Shown here: in pieces, positions 1 to 6,794 of the stretch
Layout: each line of letters begins with the position of its first letter
Numbering within the stretch: the stretch's first letter is position 1
Notes under the pieces: generated by a model
Databases searched by the model: none
Seen by the model: the letters and a program-made list of their open reading frames with translations, nothing else
Told to the model about the DNA's origin: nothing
Made by a program: the position numbers and the translations under genes
DNA from: an uncultured Desulfobacterales bacterium
GTDB taxonomy: Bacteria > Desulfobacterota > Desulfobacteria > Desulfobacterales > JAFDCJ01
Assembly (NCBI GenBank): GCA_945787595.1
Contig: CALZJV010000227.1
Coordinates: 1 to 20,032, forward strand
Direction: 5' to 3'
DNA length: 20,032 nucleotides

Positions 1-179
1 CGGGCGCGATACATTTTAAGCACTAATTTATCGGAATACCAGTAGCTGAAAAAATTCATGCCTGCGGCGAATATGAGCGCTATAATCATCCCCTGACGAC
101 CACCCAAAAGCTGACCGACCCAAAGTATCAGCGCAGTCATCACCGCCAATAGAATCGTGGTTCTAATCTGATTTCCCAT
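1..179 (-). CDS. htpX: Membrane zinc protease HtpX, 5' end only
   Basis: Reading the reverse complement from the ATG at 179-177 gives 59 codons with no stop before the window edge. The protein begins [20 protein letters not shown], continues with a second hydrophobic stretch and reaches the [14 protein letters not shown] segment. This is the highly conserved N-terminus of HtpX, a membrane metalloprotease (M48 family) that degrades misfolded membrane proteins. The zinc site (HEXXH) lies further downstream, outside the window, so activity cannot be judged. A strong ribosome binding site (AAAGGAGT on the minus strand, about 186-193) precedes the ATG and supports the start. Upstream of it, in the leader, is a perfect hairpin at 204-223. 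Identification rests on recognising the N-terminal sequence; the gene is truncated by the window, not visibly broken. Confidence 0.93.
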   Translation of the reverse strand, partial: MGNQIRTTILLAVMTALILWVGQLLGGRQGMIIALIFAAGMNFFSYWYSDKLVLKMYRA

Positions 180-203
180 AAAACGGACTCCTTTCACTAT
201 TGC

Positions 204-223
204 TGCCACCCGCCCAGGTGGCA
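204..223 (-). promoter_or_regulatory. Hairpin in the htpX leader
   Basis: A perfect 7-bp stem (TGCCACC at 204-210 with GGTGGCA at 217-223) encloses a 6-base loop. It lies about ten bases upstream of the htpX ribosome binding site on the minus strand. No U-tract follows it in either direction. It could be a leader structure that modulates translation or mRNA stability, or a protein-binding dyad. It is not a CIRCE element (TTAGCACTC-N9-GAGTGCTAA). The structure is seen directly; the function is inferred. Confidence 0.45.
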
Positions 224-920
224 TAAACCAACTAACGCTGCAAACATTGGCGCAAACTCAACACCCCGCATATTATAGCTTGTCTGAAAACTTCCTTCGA
301 CATTGGTTTAAAGGCCATACGAGTAGATTTCGAAATCATATCCACGCCTGAAGGCCGCTTATCAAACCAGCACAGTCTTTGTCCAATTTCACGATCCACC
401 TTCCAAATTGGCTTGTCGACCACTCAAAAAACCAATCCAAAACATAAATCCGATTCCACAAAACGCAACCGATTCCCTATTCGCCCGTACCGCTGAAAAT
501 CTGCCGGATTTATTCTTTCTCACTTTAGACGGTTTTTCTTTTCAGTTACTGAATTCATGTCATCGAAAGCGTGGCTTACATTGGCTGCGACGAAAATTAG
601 GATGAAATATTAAATTTATTAGCTAAATTATATTCATCAATTGAAGTTTCCAAAGTTCTCATATAAAATCAGTTACTAAATGATATTTAACGTATTATTT
701 CAGTTTATTAGCAATATATTTATTGACATTTGTCTTTCGGTATCATAAAAGAACGAATATATAAATATAGTTCTGTTGGCACTAAAAATGGCAGAAAATG
801 ACATTTTACTTAAAGATTGACCGACATTTATTACCGCCTGTTCCTGATCCAGAACTCTGACACCCGCAACCGGAAAAACGCCATCTTTTACAGTTAACCG
901 GCAATGTAAGAGGTTGAAAT
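224..920. other. Long gap with no convincing gene
   Basis: About 700 bases separate htpX (minus) from the PilZ gene (plus), which point away from each other. The short ORFs here (232-423 minus, 408-605 plus) have no recognisable domain and no ribosome binding site. From about 600 to 790 the DNA becomes strongly AT-rich. A TTGACA hexamer stands at 723-728, with a poor -10 match (CATAAA) 15 bases downstream; this is a weak promoter candidate for the PilZ gene. The stretch probably holds two divergent promoter regions and possibly decayed coding sequence. Confidence 0.4.
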
Positions 921-1172
921 ATGGAGAGCGCCAAGCAGAACTTACCATTAACCGATATGAGTTCCGAGGCTATCACTCGAAAAGAAGCGGACCTCCCCCT
1001 CACAGTTTCCGCACGCCAGAAAATTCATGCTCTGGGAAAAGACAATCTTTTATCTGATCTCCGCAAACCATCTCAAATCGAAAATCAGGAAATCGAAAAA
1101 AAGGTTGATAAAGTCCAGCTAGTCAATGCATTAAATTTTGTACATTTCCAGGACGGTACCGTTCTACGATAA
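921..1172 (+). CDS. N-terminal piece of a frameshifted PilZ-domain protein
   Basis: This 83-codon ORF has a good start: AGAGG lies about 7 bases before the ATG at 921. The first 65 residues are polar, charged and probably disordered. They are followed by VNALNFVHFQDGTVL, which reads like the start of a folded domain. The ORF then ends abruptly at TAA 1170-1172. The following ORF overlaps it in the +1 frame and continues with YDKEISLKATPQPC, a natural continuation of the same domain. I therefore read this as the 5' part of one gene covering 921-3048, broken between about 1140 and 1170. It is not a separate protein. A few residues may be missing at the junction. Confidence 0.6.
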   Translation: MESAKQNLPLTDMSSEAITRKEADLPLTVSARQKIHALGKDNLLSDLRKPSQIENQEIEKKVDKVQLVNALNFVHFQDGTVLR

Positions 1173-3048
1173 AGAAATTTCACTCAAAGCGACACCCCAG
1201 CCATGCATTAGCGATCTTGTCGAATGCCTGTGGGTTGATGACAAAAACATCAGTAGGATAATTCAATCATACGAATTTCGCAATCTTCTCATCCCCAATG
1301 GCCAAAAACTGCTGAAAGTCGTGCCTGAATTGCTCAGAATAGACGAAAAAGGCATCAATTTTATGCTTCCGGATAGCGGCAGCGAGATCACTTCCCGCAA
1401 AGTCAGGCGTTATGCATGCCAAGGCATATCCGCACAGCTTATCCAAAACAGCTCAGTTTTTTCAGGCACGCTGATGGATTTCAACGGCTATTCTTTTAAT
1501 GTGAAGCTCAAGGCCATCCCACCTCAGACCTTTGATTGGCTGAATCCCGTGCATTCGGTTAACATCATCCTGTCGGATGGCGCCGTTACAATTTACTCTG
1601 GTGAATGCAAAATCATCCGATATTTCCAGAGCCTCGACGCCAGAAATTTTATTCTCAAGCCGCTCAAGCAGGAAATCCAGCGTTTCAAGCAAAAAGAATT
1701 TCGCAGCGAGCGATACAAACTAACTCCTTCGCCGAATATAACATTTCAGCATCCTTTTTCCAAAAGGAGAGTTGACCTCAAGGTTGTGGACCTATCCGGT
1801 TCCGGATTTTCAGTGGAAGAAGACGAGCGTAGAACCGTCTTGCTGCCCGGTATGGTTTTACCCGAGCTGTCACTTAATTTTTCAGACAACTACAAAATTA
1901 AATGCAGCGCTCAGGTCGTTTATCGCAAACCGGTTGTTGAGTCGAACGGAGACAAATGGGTCAAAAGCGGCCTGGCTCTGTTGGATATGGATATCCAGGA
2001 TCATTTAAAGCTCATCGCTTTGCTGCATCAGACCAAAAATAGAAATTCTTATATCTGCAACCATGTGGATCTTGATGCCTTGTGGAGTTTCTTTTTTGAG
2101 ACCGGATTTATCTACCCGGATAAATATGCTGAAATTCAGAAAAATAAAAAACAAGTTAAAGAAACCTATGCCAAAATCTACACCCGCAATCCTCACATTG
2201 CCAGGCACTTTATCTATCAGGATAAAGGTAAGATTTACGGTCATATGGCCATGCTTCGTTTTAATGAAAACGCCTGGATGATTCATCACCACGCTGCCAG
2301 AAAATCCAATGCAAACAAGGCGGGTCTGATTGTACTGGATCAAATCGGGCGCATGATAAACGACTCCCACCGCCTCTATTCACTTCACATGGACTATATG
2401 ATCTGCTACTATCGCCCGGATAATAAATTTCCCAGCCGGGTGTTCGGCGGTGCCACCAAAAACATAAAAAATCCCAAGGGCTGTTCGCTGGACAGCTTTG
2501 CGTATTTTCATTTCGACAACCGAACCCAGTCAACACAGGATTTGCCGGACGGCTGGCAGATATCCGAAGCCCGACCTGAAGATCTTCAGGACCTGGCAGA
2601 CTTTTACGAATACACGTCAGGCGGGTTGATGCTGGAAGCCATAGATTTGAAGCCTGAAAAAATGGACGGCAATGATCTCAGTGATGAATATCGGCAATTG
2701 GGTTTGACTAGAGAGCGACATCTTTACTCATTGAAGAATAACGGGCAGCTTAAGGCGGTTTTACTGGCCAACCTGTCCGATATCGGCTTAAACCTCTCCA
2801 ATATCACCAACTGCGTCAAAGTATTCGTGACGAATAAATCAGAATTTAGTGCCGATATCTTGCAAGCGGCTATCTCGAAAGTGGCAGACATCACCGGGAA
2901 AGAAGACTTCCCGGCGTTGCTGTATCCGGCAGCCTTTGCGGATGAACAGATTATACCATATGATAAATTATACAATCTCTGGGTCTGCAGTCTGCAATAT
3001 TCAGATCCATACTTCAGGTATTTGGGACGCTTGTTAAGATTTATTTAG
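1138..3048 (+). CDS. PilZ-domain protein with acyltransferase-like C-terminal half (main part of a frameshifted gene)
   Basis: The ORF opens at a TTG that has no ribosome binding site, so the start is an artefact of the frameshift; the real start is probably 921. Residue numbers here count from 1138. Residues 1-160 form an N-terminal beta-rich region. A PilZ domain lies at about 188-290, shown by the DLSGSG motif (about 218-223, pattern DxSxxG) and the following beta-barrel-like sequence. PilZ domains bind cyclic di-GMP. The usual RxxxR arm is here FRSER, so its first Arg is displaced and binding may be altered. The region from about 310 to 610 resembles a GNAT or long N-acyltransferase fold, including QDKGKIYGHMAMLRF and IHHHAARKS. 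The acyltransferase assignment is tentative. The gene converges on a methyltransferase gene only 15 bases away, with no evident terminator between them. Confidence 0.72.
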   Translation: MYISRTVPFYDKEISLKATPQPCISDLVECLWVDDKNISRIIQSYEFRNLLIPNGQKLLKVVPELLRIDEKGINFMLPDSGSEITSRKVRRYACQGISAQLIQNSSVFSGTLMDFNGYSFNVKLKAIPPQTFDWLNPVHSVNIILSDGAVTIYSGECKIIRYFQSLDARNFILKPLKQEIQRFKQKEFRSERYKLTPSPNITFQHPFSKRRVDLKVVDLSGSGFSVEEDERRTVLLPGMVLPELSLNFSDNYKIKCSAQVVYRKPVVESNGDKWVKSGLALLDMDIQDHLKLIALLHQTKNRNSYICNHVDLDALWSFFFETGFIYPDKYAEIQKNKKQVKETYAKIYTRNPHIARHFIYQDKGKIYGHMAMLRFNENAWMIHHHAARKSNANKAGLIVLDQIGRMINDSHRLYSLHMDYMICYYRPDNKFPSRVFGGATKNIKNPKGCSLDSFAYFHFDNRTQSTQDLPDGWQISEARPEDLQDLADFYEYTSGGLMLEAIDLKPEKMDGNDLSDEYRQLGLTRERHLYSLKNNGQLKAVLLANLSDIGLNLSNITNCVKVFVTNKSEFSADILQAAISKVADITGKEDFPALLYPAAFADEQIIPYDKLYNLWVCSLQYSDPYFRYLGRLLRFI

Positions 3049-3063
3049 CGAACAAAACAGAAT

Positions 3064-3879
3064 TTAAGGCTTTACGCCTCGGCAGGCAATCAGCGGCGTG
3101 TAGGTGAATATTCTCGGATCACGGAAGAAGATATGGAACTCTTCCATAAATGCGTCGAAATCTCCACCGTATTCTTCAAAAGGATAGCCTGAATTTCTTC
3201 CGGCAATCTCTGCTTTTTTGACCCAGTTGAATTTTTCGTTTTCTTTTAGCTCGCCAAAAATCAAATTGTGAGGACTAAGGTTCACATCGATGTCCTTGAA
3301 GCCTAAATCATAAAGAAAAGAGTATAGTTTTACGCCCACGTAGGGATCAAAATTGCAATTTTCCCCTAGACATTTCATCATGCCGGTAACGGCTCTGTCG
3401 AGTCGTTTCGGAAGACCGAAATAGCGCAGGCAGTTGCAGTCCAGATCAATCAGGCAAAGGATACCACCGGGGTTGAGATTTCTGGAAATATTTTTGGCGA
3501 TATCAAAACTTCCCTTAAGATAATATTCCAGCACAAAACGGACCCAGATAAAATCAAAGCGTCCTAAATCATCAAGGGGCTCGCGGATGTCAGCAGTAAA
3601 ATACTCGATGCCTTCATCGCTGTAATGGGTTTTGGCATACTCGATTCGCTGTGTGGCGATATCGGCGCCGATAGTCTGGCCCTTCGGCTGAGCCGCCCTG
3701 TTTAAATGAAAAGTGGTTTTACCCGGTCCACAACCTAAATCGGCAACGCGCATACCGGGTTTAATACCGGCCCACCGCGCTTGCGTTTCAACTGTTTTAG
3801 CGTCGGTCTTGACATCCAATCGCAGCGCTTCTTGGTCACTTTCCATCAAATATCCTGAATATCCGGCACGCTCCTTCAT
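3064..3879 (-). CDS. Class I SAM-dependent methyltransferase
   Basis: The 271-residue protein has the Rossmann-fold signature of class I methyltransferases. Motif I is VADLGCGPG at 45-53, which binds the methionine part of SAM. Motif II is the acidic loop GADIATQRIEYAK, with Asp73 expected to bind the ribose. A motif III-like YFTADIREPL follows, and then FDFIWVRFVLEY (motif IV region). The C-terminal third is specific to this protein and does not point to a substrate. It is not a recognisable UbiE, Cfa or rRNA methyltransferase. The ATG at 3879 has only a weak ribosome binding site (GCGAG); an in-frame ATG at codon 12 is an alternative. It is the only complete minus-strand gene. It lies tail to tail with the PilZ gene and head to head with the S1 gene across a 246-base AT-rich gap that probably holds both promoters. 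Confidence 0.85.
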   Translation of the reverse strand: MKERAGYSGYLMESDQEALRLDVKTDAKTVETQARWAGIKPGMRVADLGCGPGKTTFHLNRAAQPKGQTIGADIATQRIEYAKTHYSDEGIEYFTADIREPLDDLGRFDFIWVRFVLEYYLKGSFDIAKNISRNLNPGGILCLIDLDCNCLRYFGLPKRLDRAVTGMMKCLGENCNFDPYVGVKLYSFLYDLGFKDIDVNLSPHNLIFGELKENEKFNWVKKAEIAGRNSGYPFEEYGGDFDAFMEEFHIFFRDPRIFTYTPLIACRGVKP

Positions 3880-4125
3880 AGTATCTCGCTGTATTCGTCG
3901 GGACTAATTTTCGGTGTTTTAGGCTAAGGAGTCATAACTGTTCGATTTGTATTGCAAATTATTACATAGTCGGCATTTTGTCAATCTAATATATCTATTA
4001 TGTTAAAAAATATCTGCAGAAAATGACAAGTATATTATATTCTTGAAACTACCTCTTGAAAATATTAAACTCCCTTGTTAATGCATGATTGTTGGTTATT
4101 TCAGAACAGTAAAGGAGCATAGATC

Positions 4126-5586
4126 ATGACGGATCATTTTAACGATGATAACAGTGAAGAAAATGAAAAGAGCTTTGCCGAGATGCTCGATGCATACACT
4201 CCCGAGTCTGAAGCCGAGGTAGGAATTGGCGATAAAATCCGTGGGAAAATTGTATCCATTGGCAGAGATTCTGTTTTTATCGATACCGGCACCAAGATTG
4301 ACGGTGTGGTGGACAAGGCCGAATTGCTCGATAAAAATGGTCAGTTGGCGCTTCAAGAAGGTGACGTACTGGAACTATATATTGTGGCATTGTCTGAAGA
4401 AGAGATCAAATTGTCCAAAGCAGTATCGGGTATCGGTGGGCTACACATGTTAAGGGAGGCCTATGAAAAAGCCGTACCCGTGGCGGGTAAAATTCTGGAA
4501 ACGTGCAAGGGTGGATTACGTGTCGAAGTTTTGCAGCGCAAAGCATTTTGTCCAATAAGCCAGGTGGACTTGGAATATGTCGAGAATCCCGAGGATTATG
4601 TGGGGAAAACATACGATTTGTTAATTACGACCTTTGAAGGAAACGGCAAAAATATCGTTGTTTCCCGGCGTGCACTGCTCGCCCGGGAACAGGAAAAGGC
4701 AAGAAAAGCATTTTATGAAACTCTGGGTGTCGGAGACGTCATGACGGGCAACGTTACCAAGATAATGCCCTTCGGTGCTTTTGTGAAGCTGTCTGAAGGG
4801 GTGGAAGGCATGGTTCATGTATCAGAGCTTAGCTGGTCAAAAACGGCGAAACCCGAAACCATGGTCAAAGTATCGGATGCCGTGCAGGTCAAAGTCATCA
4901 GCATCGAAGCCGATAAAAGGCCCGGACTGCTAAAGATCGGCTTGTCGATGAAACAACTTGTCGAGGACCCCTGGGAGAGTGCTGGCGAAAAATTTCATGA
5001 GGGGGGAAAAATTTTAGGAACCGTCACCCGCTGCGCAAATTTCGGTGCCTTTGTGGAAGTTGCCCCCGGCATTGAAGGATTGGTCCATATTAGTGAAATG
5101 AGCTATAAAAAGCGAGTTTTAAAGCCCGAAGACGAGGTTTCCATCGGTGAAAACGTGTCGGTCCTGATCAAGGAAGTTGATCTTGAAAAAAGGCGTTTAT
5201 CGTTGAGTATCAGAGACGCCGAAGGTGATCCATGGGTCGATGTTTCAGAAAAATACAAGCCCGGCCAGGTTCTTGAAGGCATTTTGGAAAAAAAAGAAAA
5301 CTTTGGCTACTTTATCACATTGGAACCTGGCATCACCGGACTTCTTCCGAAATCGAATATTCGCAGGCTCAGCGAACCGGCAGTCGTAGAAAAGCTAAAG
5401 GAGGGCGATTTAATACCGGTTTTGATTGAAAGCATAAATCCCGGCGAAAGGAAAATAACCCTGGCTGCCGGCGATGCAACCGATGAGCAAAACTGGCAGA
5501 CCTTTAGCGACAGTTCGAAGTCCTCCATGGGATCTTTGGGCGAGAGATTACAGCATGCCCTGTCCAAAACAAAAAAGAGTGATTGA
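4126..5586 (+). CDS. S1 RNA-binding protein with five S1 repeats
   Basis: The 486-residue protein starts at an ATG with a clear ribosome binding site (AAAGGAG at 4111-4117). After an acidic N-terminal tail (1-33) there are five consecutive S1 (OB-fold) repeats. They begin near residues 34 (IGDKIRGKIVSIGRDSVFID), 118, 203 (VGDVMTGNVTKIMPFGAFVK), 290 (GKILGTVTRCANFGAFVEV) and 375 (PGQVLEGILEKKENFGYFIT). Repeats 3 and 4 carry the classic FGAFV and EGLVHISE-type motifs; repeats 1, 2 and 5 are more divergent. Ribosomal protein S1 usually has six repeats and about 550-580 residues. This is therefore more likely an S1 paralog acting in RNA binding or translation than RpsA itself. It has no operon partner: 287 bases of largely non-coding DNA follow. 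Confidence 0.87.
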   Translation: MTDHFNDDNSEENEKSFAEMLDAYTPESEAEVGIGDKIRGKIVSIGRDSVFIDTGTKIDGVVDKAELLDKNGQLALQEGDVLELYIVALSEEEIKLSKAVSGIGGLHMLREAYEKAVPVAGKILETCKGGLRVEVLQRKAFCPISQVDLEYVENPEDYVGKTYDLLITTFEGNGKNIVVSRRALLAREQEKARKAFYETLGVGDVMTGNVTKIMPFGAFVKLSEGVEGMVHVSELSWSKTAKPETMVKVSDAVQVKVISIEADKRPGLLKIGLSMKQLVEDPWESAGEKFHEGGKILGTVTRCANFGAFVEVAPGIEGLVHISEMSYKKRVLKPEDEVSIGENVSVLIKEVDLEKRRLSLSIRDAEGDPWVDVSEKYKPGQVLEGILEKKENFGYFITLEPGITGLLPKSNIRRLSEPAVVEKLKEGDLIPVLIESINPGERKITLAAGDATDEQNWQTFSDSSKSSMGSLGERLQHALSKTKKSD

Positions 5587-5752
5587 TTGGAACTTCAGAC
5601 CTCGTAGTCCATTGCTGGAAAATGGCGAACTCCTTATATTTTAAAATCATTCAGCTTTTAACCTTACTGGTTTTATGCCTATTTTGGATTTAACTTCTAT
5701 TTGATACGAGCTGTCTGGGGTTTTTTAACCCGAAACGTCGAAACCTGCGTGT

Positions 5753-5780
5753 GGGGTCGAAGCCCGAAGGGCGCAGCCCC
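5753..5780. other. Two-tier GC hairpin between the S1 and ABC genes
   Basis: GGGG (5753-5756) can pair with CCCC (5777-5780). Inside this, GCCC (5762-5765) pairs with GGGC (5769-5772) around a GAA loop. A smaller hairpin, GGGTT-TTTT-AACCC (5718-5731), lies just before it. Neither is followed by a run of T, so a canonical Rho-independent terminator is not supported. They could be terminator-like remnants or part of the leader of the ABC operon. Confidence 0.35.
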
Positions 5781-5873
5781 AAACCGCTCAACCTGGGTTC
5801 ACCTTTCCCGTGAGAGACAACGTTAATTCGTCTGTCGCTATTTGACCAACCGCTAGTATGAGAATCCAACTCG

Positions 5874-6545
5874 ATGAATATTATTGAAGCAAAACAAGTG
5901 ACAAAAACCTACACCGTTGATCACCGGGAGATCCGCGTGCTTGACGCTGTCTCGCTGTCCGTATCCGAGAGTGAATTTTTAGTTGTGGAGGGAAGCAGCG
6001 GTAGTGGCAAAACGACCTTGCTAAGCTTGCTTTCGGGACTCGACAAACCGACATCCGGTCGAGTTTTTTTGATGGAAAAGGATATCACCGATAAGTCCGA
6101 AGATGATCTTGCACAACTGCGAAAAGTTATGATCGGCTTTGTCTTCCAGTCTTTTCATCTGATACCTTCATTGACCGCTTTAGAAAACATTATGTTTCCG
6201 GCTGAACTTAAACGTGACTCGACTGCACGCGAAAAGGCAATAAAGCTGTTACAACGCATGGGACTCGACAAAAGAAGCGGCAATTTTCCGCACCAGCTTT
6301 CGGGCGGAGAAATGCAACGGGTGGCCATGGCCCGGGCGTTGATCAACAATCCCAAGATAATCTTTGCTGATGAACCCACCGGCAATCTGGATTCTGAAAA
6401 CGGTCGCGCCATCCTTGAATTGCTGCTTGAATATCAGAAAGAATCCCGTACCACGCTGGTTCTGGTGACGCACAGCAACGCCATCGCCAAAATGGCAGAT
6501 CGGATGATCGTTCTTCAGGACGGCCGAATTACGTCGGGGCAGTGA
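5874..6545 (+). CDS. ybbA: ABC transporter ATP-binding protein (YbbA/LolD type)
   Basis: The 223-residue protein is a complete ABC ATPase. Walker A is GSSGSGKTT (40-48), the Q-loop glutamine is Q92 in GFVFQS, and the signature is LSGGE (142-146). Walker B is IIFADEP (162-168) with catalytic Glu167, and the switch is His200 in VTHSN. The short length and the [10 protein letters not shown] and DEPTGNLDS sequences place it in the LolD/MacB/YbbA group, which powers permeases that work on envelope substrates instead of importing solutes. The next gene is a large MacB/YbbP-type permease, followed by a TesA-like esterase. That is the same set of partners as tesA-ybbA-ybbP in E. coli, so YbbA is the best name. 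LolD is less likely because the permease is not LolC/E-sized. The ribosome binding site is weak (GAGAA), and the start is set by the ABC N-terminus. Confidence 0.88.
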   Translation: MNIIEAKQVTKTYTVDHREIRVLDAVSLSVSESEFLVVEGSSGSGKTTLLSLLSGLDKPTSGRVFLMEKDITDKSEDDLAQLRKVMIGFVFQSFHLIPSLTALENIMFPAELKRDSTAREKAIKLLQRMGLDKRSGNFPHQLSGGEMQRVAMARALINNPKIIFADEPTGNLDSENGRAILELLLEYQKESRTTLVLVTHSNAIAKMADRMIVLQDGRITSGQ

Positions 6546-6635
6546 TTCGGATAAACGGGAAGGTGAATTAGGAATCTTCATAACCCAAGGTCTATAATCT
6601 AATGTCAAGTTTCAATATATTTTGGTGCAAATAAT

Positions 6636-6730
6636 ATAGAGATACTGGATGCTGGCCTCTGGATACTGGATGGATTGAAGAACGGTTTTTCTTTTGCCAG
6701 CATCGAGTATCCAGCAACCAGCATCTCTAT
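6636..6730. repeat. Imperfect inverted repeat with a CTGGAT-rich motif
   Basis: The left arm at 6636-6672 (ATAGAGATACTGGATGCTGG and onward) pairs with the right arm at 6696-6730 (ending CCAGCATCTCTAT), with about 23 bases between them. Each arm holds repeats of the type TACTGGAT and GCTGG. It sits in the 228-base gap between the ATPase and permease genes, so the two may be co-transcribed through a large RNA hairpin. It looks like a small non-coding dispersed repeat of the REP or MITE kind, but no second copy lies in this window. Confidence 0.7.
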
Positions 6731-6794
6731 GCTCTAAGTAGTAAATTCGAAAAATGCATACAAACTCATCGGTTTGAGGCAAAGCTTCGCAAAA

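Noticed and set aside
232..605. Two short overlapping ORFs (232-423 minus, 408-605 plus) in the first gap
   Set aside because: Neither has a ribosome binding site, a recognisable domain or support from a neighbour; the minus ORF starts at GTG with no upstream signal.
776..795. Sigma-54-like motif TTGGCAC-TAAAAAT-GGCA before the PilZ gene
   Set aside because: The distance between the GG and the GC elements is 11 bases and not the required 10, and the -12 part is poor.
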